Of a stretch of 64,000 nt of DNA, positions 49,439 through 59,040 are shown in pieces. The notes under the pieces were generated by a model, which saw only the letters and a list, made by a program, of their open reading frames with translations, was not told the DNA's origin and searched no databases. Position 1 is the first letter of the stretch, and each line of letters begins with the position of its first letter. Made by a program: the position numbers and the translations under genes. The stretch is from CAYRFF01 sp964436125 (GTDB taxonomy: Bacteria; Bacteroidota; Bacteroidia; Chitinophagales; Saprospiraceae), in the NCBI GenBank assembly GCA_964436125.1, contig CAYTBT010000008.1:40572-104571 (forward strand), in the 5' to 3' direction.

Positions 49439-51463
49439 TCAATCTTTCCTAAGGAATCTTACAAATATCTGCTCCAAAGCTAAGAAAATAAGCACCAAAA
49501 CAATGCACCATTTCCATAATTCTGTCCCCAATGATGCGCTCCGGATATAATTTTCAACATTTCCTATATTGCTCCCATCAACAAAGTTCCCCCCTGGAAA
49601 TAGTTCTTTTAATTGAGCAGGATCGACTTGGGCAAGATCTGATTCTACTCTATTGTAATTAAACCCTATCTTTTTCATTATTGAATCTCGGAATACGATA
49701 TTATAAACACCGGATTCCTTCACCTGGTTATGCATATTCAGCACGTAAGCCTGTCCTCTGGGCTGTTGTGCAGGTATAAATTCTATGGGACCTTTAATGC
49801 GGATCGGTTCATCGACCGGTGCCCCTATTGGGTGTTCTACTGTGACAAGAGCATTGTCGCCGATAGTATAGCTCAATTGGGATTTATTTTTCCGTTGCAG
49901 CGCCATCCTGTACATCATAGGGATAAAAACATCCGTCCGCAGCAATAAGCTTGACATCTTTTCCGATATCCCCGTAGCACACTGGTAAAAGTATCCCTTG
50001 CCAGATTGTACTTGTGTAATAAATGCCTGTCCGTTCCGTAAGCTCAGCAGTGGCAATGCATAATTCCCATGACCATCCATTCTGTAGTATTCATGCACCT
50101 GTGGCAAGGCAATCCTCTCTGAACTAGGCTCAAATACTGACTGAAACACATAGGAATGCTTATTCACCTTATACACCTCACTTTCCTGTTTTACCCGTGT
50201 GCCATATTGCAATCCACCCAGTGAAAGCAAGAATTGTTGATATTCCGATCCTTTTACATCCATAGAAGGGAAAAAGAGGAGTTTCCCACCCTGTTGCACA
50301 TAAGTATTTAATGCCTGGGAGATGCCTCCGGTGAGCCGTTCTGCACTATGTAAAATCACGAGATCGTATGAAGCAAGTTTTCCATATTCAACATGACTTA
50401 CTGATGAGCTATGCGCCTCAATCGACTTCAAGCCTTCCAGAATTGTCTGTAATTTTCTCGAGGGAGCCTTGCCATATAAGGACAGAATCCGCATTTTCTT
50501 AGGGACATTAAATGCGATGTAATAGGTATTGTCAAAGTTCACAGGGTAATCCTTCACCATAATCTCCGCACTCTGCCAGCCGGCCTCTCGTGGCACGATA
50601 TTAAAAGTATCTATATTACTTTCTCCTGCTTTTACACCGAGTACTCCCAGTGGCTTGGTCTGACCATCGTATTTCAATGACAAGCCGGCATCCCTGATAT
50701 CCGTAGTCCCGTAGTTACTTATCTTGACACATACCGGATTTATCTGATTGTATTCTATTATCGGAGCATCCATCCACACAGAGTCAATGGAAAGATTGGC
50801 TTGTCTGGCTGAGGCTAAATAGACGAGATTAAGTTCAATTGTAGTATCAATAACTAAGCCGTCTCGGGTAAAGCTTTTCTGGAAATCAGAAATCAAATAA
50901 AAGCTCTTGCTTTTCTGACTAGCTTTATAATCTATCTGTCCTTGTCGCTCGGCGATTTCTTCAATATTGCGCGACACAGGCGAGAGTTCTATTTTTTCTA
51001 TTGCATCAAGTGCTTCATCTCTTGACAACCATCGTTGATCATTATAATCAAAATTATTGTCAATAATTTGAAACATATCCTGTATCTGATATGTGTTGAC
51101 AATCCGTTGTGCAATCCGTTTAGCTTTATTAAGGTGGCCTATATCTTCTCCTGCAGCCTGCATGCTGAAGGAATTGTCTATATAGATAGATACTGATTTA
51201 AGTCCTTTGTCTTCCTGGTTCTCTCCGGGGAGATATGGTCTTGCAAATGCAAGAACAAGAAATGCAAGTGCTGCCAGTCTCATAAGCAGAATGAGTAGCT
51301 GCCTGAGCCGATCTCTCACACTCTTCTCTTCTTTTAATTCGGAAAGAAACTTTACATTGGTAAATTTAAGTTCCTTGTACCGCCTGAAGTAGAAGAGGTG
51401 GAAAATAATAGGGAAAATCAATAAGAGAAGTCCCCATAAAAGCATTGGGTTAATAAATTGCAT
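49439..51463 (-). CDS. BatA-like protein with N-terminal membrane domain and VWA-like region
   Basis: The 674-residue protein begins with the aerotolerance-regulator (BatA) N-terminal domain (INPMLLWGLLLLIFPIIFHLFYFRRYKELKFTNVKFL) and a second helix (LLILLMRLAALAFLVLAFARPYL), followed by a VWA-like domain with the MIDAS-type D-x-S-x-S (YIDNSFSMQAAGED). A long beta-rich periplasmic part includes a class I glutamine amidotransferase-like stretch (LASYDLVILHSAERLTGGISQAL), and a C-terminal membrane segment (WCIVLVLIFLALEQIFVRFL) closes it. It is first in the operon, 7 nt before the dihydroorotase-like gene. Confidence 0.85.
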   Translation of the reverse strand: MQFINPMLLWGLLLLIFPIIFHLFYFRRYKELKFTNVKFLSELKEEKSVRDRLRQLLILLMRLAALAFLVLAFARPYLPGENQEDKGLKSVSIYIDNSFSMQAAGEDIGHLNKAKRIAQRIVNTYQIQDMFQIIDNNFDYNDQRWLSRDEALDAIEKIELSPVSRNIEEIAERQGQIDYKASQKSKSFYLISDFQKSFTRDGLVIDTTIELNLVYLASARQANLSIDSVWMDAPIIEYNQINPVCVKISNYGTTDIRDAGLSLKYDGQTKPLGVLGVKAGESNIDTFNIVPREAGWQSAEIMVKDYPVNFDNTYYIAFNVPKKMRILSLYGKAPSRKLQTILEGLKSIEAHSSSVSHVEYGKLASYDLVILHSAERLTGGISQALNTYVQQGGKLLFFPSMDVKGSEYQQFLLSLGGLQYGTRVKQESEVYKVNKHSYVFQSVFEPSSERIALPQVHEYYRMDGHGNYALPLLSLRNGQAFITQVQSGKGYFYQCATGISEKMSSLLLRTDVFIPMMYRMALQRKNKSQLSYTIGDNALVTVEHPIGAPVDEPIRIKGPIEFIPAQQPRGQAYVLNMHNQVKESGVYNIVFRDSIMKKIGFNYNRVESDLAQVDPAQLKELFPGGNFVDGSNIGNVENYIRSASLGTELWKWCIVLVLIFLALEQIFVRFLRKD

Positions 51464-51729
51464 AAGCTGAATTACTCAATGAACTGCGAAAGTACATAGA
51501 ACGTAAATAGTTTCAAAACAGATACAGGCCTGTCAATGAATTTATCTTCCCTTCCAATACATCGCCTCACTGCTTGCTCATGTCGTGTCACATCCTGGCT
51601 AAAACCTAATCCTCGCATCCGTAAGCCGCACTAGTCAAATACGAAATCCGAAAGTGTGCACAAGAATTGTAAGCACTGCTTTTGAGTATGCCCTAAACCT
51701 AATATCATAAAACTTATAGCTAGTCCCAC

Positions 51730-54180
51730 TTAAAATCCTCTACCACCTTCCATTCCGCCGCCATACGAGCCACCGTCACGATAAGGACGAGCGTTTTTCT
51801 GGCTTTGCTTGCCGAATGAATATGATATGCTCAAGCCGACTCTTCTACTATCCCAGTGCCAGGTCATCAGCTCTGAAATCTGGCTGTTTATCTGCATATT
51901 CCCTTTAAACCGCATCCATCCAAAAATATCTCTTGCACTCACTGACACGCGTAATTTTTTATCCAGAAAGCTTTTTGCGAAAGCTAAATTAATCGTCCTG
52001 AAAGCGCTTATTTCCGTCTGAGCTGATTTAAATGGAGCCGTATAATGGCCTGTTACTTGAATCGTGTATTCTCGGGGCAAGCTGAACTGGCTATTCCATT
52101 GTGCTCTGAAGCGGAATGTCTTAGTATTGGCGACTTCTAGCGCTCCGAAATTACTCAGTGTTGCTTGATAAGTATTCAAAGTCGTCGTGATATCCCACCA
52201 TTCTGCCGGCCTTATACTCAATATGGTCTCTAGCCCATATTCCTCTGCCGTACCAAAATTCTGAAAAGTAGAATGTGTAATCCCATTTTCAATTTCCGTG
52301 TATCTGTTAATCTGATTGCCTATATACCGATAATACGCCGTAAGATTCAGTGTCAAGAAGCTCCATATTTTCTTATATCCCGCTTCGATACTATGGATGT
52401 CTTCAGGTTGAAGATATGGATTTCCTGAACGCAAACTCAATGGGTCATTATAGTCCGTAAATGGATTCAATTGCCATGGGCTAGGCCGATCAATTCTACG
52501 ACTGTAACTGAGCAAATAGACATTGGTTTCACCAACCTTCTGCATAAGGTGGACACTCGGATACAAGCGAGAATATTCCTGCTTAAATACACTTGTATCA
52601 CTTGCGAGGTCGGAGCTTAAGAAAGTCGTTTCATGACGTAAGCCTACCTTGTAGCTGAAATTCCCTATTTCTTGTGACCAAGACACATAACCAGCAATAA
52701 CATTTTCATCGTACTTAAAGAGATTGGAGCGTGATGGGTCGTAGGTATAGCCTTCTGACCGGTTAAAAATATAGTAGCGTGAATTCGTGTTCTCCATCCG
52801 CATGTCATAGCGCAGGCCTGCGCCGAGTTTCATCGTTTCCCCAAACGGCTGGGTATAGTCTGCGCGGGCCACTAGCTGGCCTTCAAGCTCCATCTCATCT
52901 TGTTTCTCCTTATTTAAGATATCAGTGAGACTACCATCTGGAAGATAATCCCGGTCAAAGTATTCCTCGTATTCATTCTCGCTGCCGGCATCATACATAA
53001 TATCAATATCGAGTTGATGCTCGGGATTGGCAAATTTTTTAATCCATCCTATGTTCAAGCGATAGTTATCATCGTCATCGCGTTCTGTAGAATACCTTTG
53101 TTCTGCTTTCAGTAGGCTATCTCGCATATCGTAGTATCGGTATTCCACTGTCCTTGCTCCGGGATCGTCAGATTTTCTATAAGAGGCAGACCAGTAAAAA
53201 GTGTTCCAGTCATTAATATAAATATCCATGCCGGTTTTTATCTGGTGTCCACCACCGGTTCGATAACCGTATTCATCCTGGCTTATTCTTCCATAAGGAC
53301 TTGAAGCCGTCTCGATAAATCGCTCCGATATTCCATTACTCTTCCGCTTTCTATGGCTATATCCGTAATTGAGATAAATATTTAGGTGCTTGTTTCTTAC
53401 ATTAAGCCCTATCCCGGTATTGTAGGAAGTATAAGTAGCTTGTTGAACACCTACGTTGATATTGCCATTAAAGCCCAGTTTGTCATTCTTTTTCAGGACA
53501 ATATTAATTATCCCTGCAGTACCTTCCGGGTCGTACTTAGCACCGGGATTGGTGATGATTTCAACCTTCTCAACACGAGAAGCCGGTGTCTGCCTCAATA
53601 AATCGCTTGCGGAAAAACTCGATGGACGACCATCAATAAGAATTTTCACATTCTGTTTTCCCCGCAGACTGATATTACCATCTGTATCCACTTGAACCGA
53701 TGGCACATTACGCATCATTTCCAGCGCTGTCCCGGATTGGGTTGAGATATCGGCACTTGCATTGTACACGCGTTTATCAAGCCTTGTTTCAATCATTTTC
53801 TTCTCCCCTTTCACGACGATTGCCGACATCTTCTCGACATCAGCTTCAAGTGAAATCGTACCTATGCTCATGCTATTATCCACTGTGGAGATTAAAAAAG
53901 GAGCCGAGAGGAATTCATTATAACCCATAAAATTCACCTGTAGATAATACTCACCGACAGGAATATTCTTGATGATAAATTTTCCATTCTGCTCACTGAC
54001 ATTGCCGGTAATGACAACAGAATCTGAGACACTCATCACGGATATCGTCGCAAATTCTATCGGCTCATGGGATCGGGCATCAACAATCTTTCCCGCAACT
54101 TCTCCATTCTGCATTGCCGCTTGTGCATATATGAATTGTACGAGGAACATAAATTGGATAAAAAGTATATATTTTTTCAT
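51730..54180 (-). CDS. TonB-type outer-membrane receptor (OMP_b-brl_3 family)
   Basis: The 816-residue protein has a signal peptide, an N-terminal carboxypeptidase-regulatory-like domain (GEVAGKIVDARSHEPIEFATISVM), a plug domain (GTALEMMRNVPSVQVDTDGNISLRGKQNVKILIDGRPSSF) and a large barrel with the NPGAKYDPEGTAGIINIVLKK motif and the family SYSRRIDRPSPWQLNPFTDYNDPLSLRSGNPYLQPE. The tail is Gly-rich (GGSYGGGMEGGRGF). No SusD partner is adjacent, so it is not a typical glycan locus; the ligand is unknown. The 266 nt between it and the BatA-like gene hold no recognised signal. Confidence 0.9.
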   Translation of the reverse strand: MKKYILFIQFMFLVQFIYAQAAMQNGEVAGKIVDARSHEPIEFATISVMSVSDSVVITGNVSEQNGKFIIKNIPVGEYYLQVNFMGYNEFLSAPFLISTVDNSMSIGTISLEADVEKMSAIVVKGEKKMIETRLDKRVYNASADISTQSGTALEMMRNVPSVQVDTDGNISLRGKQNVKILIDGRPSSFSASDLLRQTPASRVEKVEIITNPGAKYDPEGTAGIINIVLKKNDKLGFNGNINVGVQQATYTSYNTGIGLNVRNKHLNIYLNYGYSHRKRKSNGISERFIETASSPYGRISQDEYGYRTGGGHQIKTGMDIYINDWNTFYWSASYRKSDDPGARTVEYRYYDMRDSLLKAEQRYSTERDDDDNYRLNIGWIKKFANPEHQLDIDIMYDAGSENEYEEYFDRDYLPDGSLTDILNKEKQDEMELEGQLVARADYTQPFGETMKLGAGLRYDMRMENTNSRYYIFNRSEGYTYDPSRSNLFKYDENVIAGYVSWSQEIGNFSYKVGLRHETTFLSSDLASDTSVFKQEYSRLYPSVHLMQKVGETNVYLLSYSRRIDRPSPWQLNPFTDYNDPLSLRSGNPYLQPEDIHSIEAGYKKIWSFLTLNLTAYYRYIGNQINRYTEIENGITHSTFQNFGTAEEYGLETILSIRPAEWWDITTTLNTYQATLSNFGALEVANTKTFRFRAQWNSQFSLPREYTIQVTGHYTAPFKSAQTEISAFRTINLAFAKSFLDKKLRVSVSARDIFGWMRFKGNMQINSQISELMTWHWDSRRVGLSISYSFGKQSQKNARPYRDGGSYGGGMEGGRGF

Positions 54181-54394
54181 AAATCTTTTCTGTTAAACAG
54201 GTATCTGCATTCAGCTTACGCAAATGTCTTAATAACAACGCATTAACTCACGATATAGGTATAATTTATTCCTCTTCATCGTGTTAATGAGTTATTAATT
54301 CTTAAAATATGTAGTTATTAACAGTTTTTATAATGCGACCTGCATACGATAATGCTCGATTGAAATATAAGGTTCGGTAAGAAAAATTAAATTG

Positions 54395-54478
54395 TACCGA
54401 AGGTGGGAATCGAACCCACACTCTGTTGCCAGAACTGGATTTTGAATCCAGCGCGTCTACCAATTCCGCCACTTCGGC
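54395..54478 (-). tRNA. tRNA-Leu (CAA)
   Basis: The 84-nt class II tRNA has acceptor GCCGAAG/CTTCGGT (first pair G-T), discriminator A, anticodon loop TTCAAAA (CAA), a long variable arm and T arm GTGGGTTCGATTCCCAC. It is a single gene downstream of rseP on the same strand. Confidence 0.95.
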
Positions 54479-54554
54479 ATAAATTTTCTGAGGGATTACA
54501 AAAGTAATTCTTTTTCTGTAAAGCCAACAAATTTTTCTACTCAATCCTCGGAAA

Positions 54555-55889
54555 TTATTCCAGTAATCTCATTACGTCGAGCCCATTGGCATAGAGCAAG
54601 AGGCCTAGAATCAAGACAAATCCCGCTATCGTCGCATATTCCATGAATTTATCACTCGGTTTTCTCCCCGTAACTACTTCCCACAATAAAAAGACAACAT
54701 GTCCTCCATCCAATGCCGGGATAGGGAGCAGATTCATTATTGCCAGTATCAGCGATAATATTGCAGTGATGGTCCAGAATTTCTGCCAGTTCCAGCTCTT
54801 TGGAAACAATTTCGTTATCGTTACAAATCCTCCTAGCGATTCCGATGCCTTGATATTTCCTTTAAACATCTGTCCAAATGCCGTTATCTGATCCGCGAGA
54901 AAATTATATCCTTTGGATACTCCGGCCGGCAGTGCCTCAATCAATGAATAATCCCTAGTGGTAAAATCATAAAAATAATCCAGTCCATAGTTATATGTAC
55001 CCACATAGCCATTATCATCAGTAGTCAATTCTTTCTGTATCCTTTTATCCCCTCTGAGTATAGTCAAGCTAAGGTCTTTATGGGGCTGCCCTTTGACAAT
55101 TTCCTTAAATTCATCAAAGAAGCGAGCATCTTGCCCATTGACCATGACCACCCGATCGTCTTTTTTAAGTCCCGCTTTGTCTGCAGGCGACCCTTTTTTT
55201 ACTTTGTAAATTTTATAAGGTATTCTCGGTGTATAGAGTGGTTGAGAAGCATTCTCGGAATCCGCAAGCCATAAAGAAGCTGAGTCAGGAAATGTAATTG
55301 TAACCGGGCTTCCGTTACGGAGTACTTTAGCTGTAGAAGCATTGTGTAGGACGACCTCTCTGAAGACGATACGATCGCTGAATTCATCCAGCGGAACACC
55401 TCCTACGGCAAGGACTTTATCTCCATCTTGAAAACCGAGTTTCTTTCCCATTGCATGTACTGCAATGCCATTGTCCACATCAGCGCTCGCGAGGTATGTG
55501 TCTCCCCATGTCCATAAAACAAGCCCAAAAATGAGAAAACCCAGAATAAAGTTTACCGTCACACCGCCCAGCATGATTATCAAGCGTTGCCAGGCTGGCT
55601 TGGATCTGAATTCATAAGGCTTTGGGGGGAGTTTCATCTGTTCTTTATCCATCGACTCGTCTATCATTCCCGCAATCTTCACATATCCACCGAGAGGAAG
55701 CCAGCCTATACCATAAACTGTTTCTCCTATTTTTTTCTTGAACAATGAAAACCATGGGTCAAAGAAAAGATAAAATTTCTCCACCTTGGTATGAAAAGCT
55801 TTGGCAGCTATAAAATGCCCAAACTCGTGTAGAACAACCAAGATTGATAAACTCAGAATAAGTTGAGCAATCATTACCAATATACCCAT
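54555..55889 (-). CDS. rseP: Site-2 membrane metalloprotease RseP
   Basis: RseP cuts membrane-bound anti-sigma factors and leftover signal peptides inside the membrane. The zinc motif HEFGH lies at residues 21-25 in the first membrane helix (SILVVLHEFGHFIAAKAF), the MDG-type loop GWLPLGGYVKIAGM follows, then two PDZ-like segments (DGDKVLAVGGVPLDEF; PADKAGLKKDDRVVMVNGQDA), and the third ligand motif LLPIPALDGGHVVF near the C-terminus. The 444 residues fit. A later ATG at residue 6 is also possible. It may serve the ECF sigma system, but no anti-sigma gene is in the window. Confidence 0.96.
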   Translation of the reverse strand: MGILVMIAQLILSLSILVVLHEFGHFIAAKAFHTKVEKFYLFFDPWFSLFKKKIGETVYGIGWLPLGGYVKIAGMIDESMDKEQMKLPPKPYEFRSKPAWQRLIIMLGGVTVNFILGFLIFGLVLWTWGDTYLASADVDNGIAVHAMGKKLGFQDGDKVLAVGGVPLDEFSDRIVFREVVLHNASTAKVLRNGSPVTITFPDSASLWLADSENASQPLYTPRIPYKIYKVKKGSPADKAGLKKDDRVVMVNGQDARFFDEFKEIVKGQPHKDLSLTILRGDKRIQKELTTDDNGYVGTYNYGLDYFYDFTTRDYSLIEALPAGVSKGYNFLADQITAFGQMFKGNIKASESLGGFVTITKLFPKSWNWQKFWTITAILSLILAIMNLLPIPALDGGHVVFLLWEVVTGRKPSDKFMEYATIAGFVLILGLLLYANGLDVMRLLE

Positions 55890-55987
55890 AAACCACTATT
55901 TAATTATTGTATTTCTCCTATTGTCGGATCGAGCCAATACTATCAGCATTTAAACTGATGCACCTCCCTTCTTGTTTTAAACGGCTG

Positions 55988-55995
55988 CAAAAGTA
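55988..55995 (-). promoter_or_regulatory. Candidate -7 element for rseP
   Basis: TACTTTTG on the minus strand fits TAnnTTTG and lies 99 nt before the rseP start. No good -33 TTTG was seen. The 263-nt divergent spacer between rseP and rsmE is otherwise AT-rich and unremarkable. Confidence 0.35.
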
Positions 55996-56152
55996 CGATT
56001 AAAAGTATATTTATCCCGATAAATAGGTATTATTTATATACCATTTACTTTTTTTACTTTATTCTTATAAATATTTAGACATTTGCACAGAGGGCTTTTT
56101 GAGCTCGTATATCTGTTGTTAATCCGGTCATAAATTGAGAGCTTTTAAGCTT

Positions 56153-56860
56153 ATGCATGTTTTTTATACAAGTAATGTACATAAGGGTATTGCCATCCTA
56201 GATAAGGATGAGCTCCATCATCTCAGGGTATTGCGGTATAAACAAGGCGATTCTCTTGTATTAATGGATGGCAAGGGACATAAAATAACCGGAACTGTAC
56301 TGTCTATCGGCAAAAAGGCTGCACAGGTAAGTATTCTGGGGAACAGTATGCAAGATCCACAGAGAAGGGAATTAAATATGTGCATAGCGCCCACCAAGAA
56401 TCTCAATCGCATCGAATGGTGTGTAGAAAAAATGGTGGAATTTGGCTTAAATAGCTTATATTTTTTTATTTCTGCGCATTCTGAACGCAGGAACATAAAA
56501 CTCAAGCGTATCCATAAGAAAATAATTGCTGCTAGCAAGCAATCTTATAAATGGTATCTTCCCACAGTTTATCCCATACAAGACCTTGATAATATCATAA
56601 ATAATCCCGACTTTGCCGACCATTTAAAAGTAATCTGCCATCTCGGAGAACAATCTGAAAACATTATCGATATCATAAGAAAATGGAGTGATAAACCGTT
56701 AACTGTACTTGTAGGACCGGAAGGAGATTTTAATGATGAGGAACTCAGACTTGCGTCAAATGCCGGATGGCATATTGTCCATCTCGGTGATGAAAGACTG
56801 AGGACTGAAACCGCTGCCCTATACGCAGCAAGTTTAAACTATAGTTTTCAATTTTTATGA
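56153..56860 (+). CDS. rsmE: 16S rRNA (uracil-1498-N3)-methyltransferase
   Basis: RsmE methylates U1498 in the decoding region of 16S rRNA. The protein shows the SPOUT-fold motifs: HLRVLRYKQGDSLVLMDGKG, APTKNLNRIEWCVEKMVEFGLNSLYFFISAHSERR, LVGPEGDFNDEELRLA and the knot end LGDERLRTETAALYA. The ATG at 56153 gives the usual N-terminus (MHVFYTSN); the upstream TTG at 56135 adds six residues. The stop overlaps the next ATG by 4 nt. Confidence 0.95.
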   Translation: MHVFYTSNVHKGIAILDKDELHHLRVLRYKQGDSLVLMDGKGHKITGTVLSIGKKAAQVSILGNSMQDPQRRELNMCIAPTKNLNRIEWCVEKMVEFGLNSLYFFISAHSERRNIKLKRIHKKIIAASKQSYKWYLPTVYPIQDLDNIINNPDFADHLKVICHLGEQSENIIDIIRKWSDKPLTVLVGPEGDFNDEELRLASNAGWHIVHLGDERLRTETAALYAASLNYSFQFL

Positions 56861-57510
56861 AGTATTTATCATTGCTAGTCGGCTTATTCTTGTCAATCAC
56901 TGTCATGGGACAATATACAGCCTCGACAAAACTTGCTATCTTAAAATATCGCGGTGGAGACTGGTATTCCAATCCCACTTCACTCAATAATCTTGCAGAT
57001 TTCTGTAATGAAAATATGGGGACATCTATCGATCACGACTATGCAGTTGTTGAGGCAGGCAGTCCGGAGATATTCAACTATCCTTTTATTCACATGACGG
57101 GACATGGAAATGTCATTCTCAACGATAGAGAAGCTGAAAACCTCAGAAAATACTGTGAATCCGGTGGTTTTCTGCACATGGATGACAGCTATGGCATGGA
57201 TGCATTTGCAAGGCTGGCAATTGCCAAGATCTTCCCCAATAAGGAGCTCGTAGAAATCCCCTTCAATCATCCAATCTACTCAATGAAATATACTTTTAAA
57301 CACGGTCCACCAAAGATTCACGAGCACGATGGAAAACCCTCTCAGGGATTTGGGATCATTTATAAAGGTAGGATTGTCCTTTATTACACTTATGAAACAG
57401 ACCTTGGTGATGGATGGGAAGACCCGGAAGTTCATCACGATCCTCCTGAAATTCGCTTAAAAGCATTAAAAATGGGTGCCAATCTCATCAAATATGCCTT
57501 CATGAATTGA
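56857..57510 (+). CDS. DUF4159 periplasmic protein
   Basis: The 217-residue protein has a signal peptide (MKYLSLLVGLFLSITVMG) and one DUF4159 domain: LKYRGGDWYSNPTSLNNLADFC, YPFIHMTGHGNVILND, LRKYCESGGFLHMDDSYGMD and NHPIYSMKYTFKHGPPKIHEHDGKPSQGFGI. The domain resembles ThuA/class I amidotransferase-like folds; its function is unknown. ATGA overlap with rsmE indicates coupled translation, a pairing that recurs in Bacteroidota. Confidence 0.88.
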   Translation: MKYLSLLVGLFLSITVMGQYTASTKLAILKYRGGDWYSNPTSLNNLADFCNENMGTSIDHDYAVVEAGSPEIFNYPFIHMTGHGNVILNDREAENLRKYCESGGFLHMDDSYGMDAFARLAIAKIFPNKELVEIPFNHPIYSMKYTFKHGPPKIHEHDGKPSQGFGIIYKGRIVLYYTYETDLGDGWEDPEVHHDPPEIRLKALKMGANLIKYAFMN

Positions 57511-57842
57511 TTTCGGTGCATTTTAGGCAGGAATTCGGCTTTCGATTACCCTAAATACGCACTACGCCAGAGACACGCAGATAAAAATAATTTGCCTAGG
57601 CAATTGAGATGAGTTCTGGCATGACAGAACCAGCTTGAATAAATATCAATTCGGTTTTGGACAATCCCGGACGTCATTCAGGCACAGTGAGAATCCCATA
57701 GAAGTCACGCATCCTTGTACACGCCGACTTATAGGTAGTTGTGTTTACTCTGCGAAAATATCTCTCGATACATAGCGGAAAAATGCGAAAGAAGATGTAG
57801 ATTTGTGTAGGCTTATGATTCAGTAATAAAAGAATCCGTGTA
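57511..57842. other. Noncoding gap after the DUF4159 gene
   Basis: No gene recognised. It holds a 12-bp palindrome TTGCCTAGGCAA (57592-57603) and a weak GTTCTG/CAGAAC hairpin (57613-57630). No T-run terminator follows DUF4159. The end runs into a possible small membrane-protein gene. Confidence 0.4.
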
Positions 57843-58124
57843 TTGAGGATTCATAAACATTTGGAACTGAATAATAAAGTAATTACATTAGCAGAAGAAA
57901 TACTAAATCGACAGGATATGTTAAGCGAGGAAGCACAAAAATTAAGAGACTCATTTCACGAGGAAGAAGTTGAATACACGAGCGCAGGTACGGTAAAAAA
58001 TTGGATAGGATTCATCATTTCATTGACAGTAATGATTCTATTATTGATGTTCTGGTCAGAGTTTTTCTGGGTAGCACTTCCCTTCACGCTCACTTTTCTC
58101 GTATTTGCTCTGAAAGTAGCGTAA
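57843..58124 (+). CDS. Possible small membrane protein with TTG start
   Basis: The 93-codon frame starts at a TTG (57843); there is an in-frame stop at 57816, and the first in-frame ATG is codon 26 (57918). The product has a charged helical N-terminal half (VITLAEEILNRQDMLSEEAQKLRDSFHEEE) and two C-terminal membrane segments (WIGFIISLTVMILLLMFW and FFWVALPFTLTFLVFALKV). No family was recognised. It converges on the universal stress gene with a 4-nt gap and lacks a visible promoter, so it may or may not be expressed. Confidence 0.45.
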   Translation: MRIHKHLELNNKVITLAEEILNRQDMLSEEAQKLRDSFHEEEVEYTSAGTVKNWIGFIISLTVMILLLMFWSEFFWVALPFTLTFLVFALKVA

Positions 58125-58128
58125 AGCA

Positions 58129-58962
58129 CTACAAACGATAAGAGAGCACAGGAATTCCGGAATGTGCAATCATATATTCCGTTACACTTTTCTTAAATAG
58201 CTGGGATATCTGGCTACGTCCATGTGTACCCATACATAGGATGTCATACTTTTCTTTCTCGAATTGCGACAAAAAGTTTTTCAGATCTTTACTTATATAC
58301 GCATGTGGTATTGCATTCTGCAGGTCATGATTTTTGATATAGTGTTCTACATAAGCAAGGCCATTATCTCCGGCTTGAGAATCAACATAAATAACGTGCA
58401 ATTCCGCCCCACAAGCTTCCTGAATGCGTAGCATTGTGTCACATGGTGCAGCAAGCGGATTTTTCTTGCAATCGTGGAGAAAAAGCATTCTATCAATATG
58501 CAAGAGCTCTGTACCGTGCATAACGGTTAATAGAGGAACGGTTGACAATCTCGCAACAACTTGTGCATCGGAACCACTGAGCCATGCCAGCAGTCCCTTA
58601 GCCTGCTTTGTCCCCATTAAGATGAGATCCACCTTCTGTTCCTCTGCGTATTCAGCAATACCGGTAGAAACATCTTCAACTATAACTTCTGAATGTATCG
58701 GTTGAATTGCCTGTTCTTCAGCTTGTTTTTTCAAGGCTGCATAGCCTTGCTCACGTATTTCTTTCAGATAAGTCGCTTGAATTGTTCCGGTATCCATAAA
58801 AGTGCTGCCGGTACCATGCAGAGAGATAGAGTTCAATGAGGTCACATAAAGCATGCTGAGCTCCACGGGCATAAAGGCGGAAATCTGCTTTGCAATATTT
58901 ATGGCTAGCACTGATTCTTGTGAAAAATCTGTAGGAAGTAAGATATGTATCGGCTTATCCAT
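58129..58962 (-). CDS. Tandem universal stress protein (two UspA domains)
   Basis: The 277-residue cytosolic protein has two UspA-like domains. The second keeps the ATP-binding G-2x-G-9x-G pattern (MGTHGRSQISQLFKKSVTEYMIAHSGIPVLS); the first is altered (MGTKQAKGLLAWLSGSDAQVVARLSTVPLLTV), so it may not bind nucleotide. The N-terminus IHILLPTDFSQESVLAINIA is typical. Such proteins are linked to starvation or redox stress, but regulation here cannot be seen. Confidence 0.9.
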   Translation of the reverse strand: MDKPIHILLPTDFSQESVLAINIAKQISAFMPVELSMLYVTSLNSISLHGTGSTFMDTGTIQATYLKEIREQGYAALKKQAEEQAIQPIHSEVIVEDVSTGIAEYAEEQKVDLILMGTKQAKGLLAWLSGSDAQVVARLSTVPLLTVMHGTELLHIDRMLFLHDCKKNPLAAPCDTMLRIQEACGAELHVIYVDSQAGDNGLAYVEHYIKNHDLQNAIPHAYISKDLKNFLSQFEKEKYDILCMGTHGRSQISQLFKKSVTEYMIAHSGIPVLSYRL

Positions 58963-59040
58963 AATATTCCTTTATAATTATCAATCTATATATGAAAGAA
59001 ATGGTTCTGATTCTTTCACTAAATCAAGAAAATATATGCC

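Noticed and set aside
51730..54180. SusC-type polysaccharide utilisation locus
   Set aside because: There is no SusD gene or glycoside hydrolase next to the receptor, and the receptor belongs to the OMP_b-brl_3 type instead.
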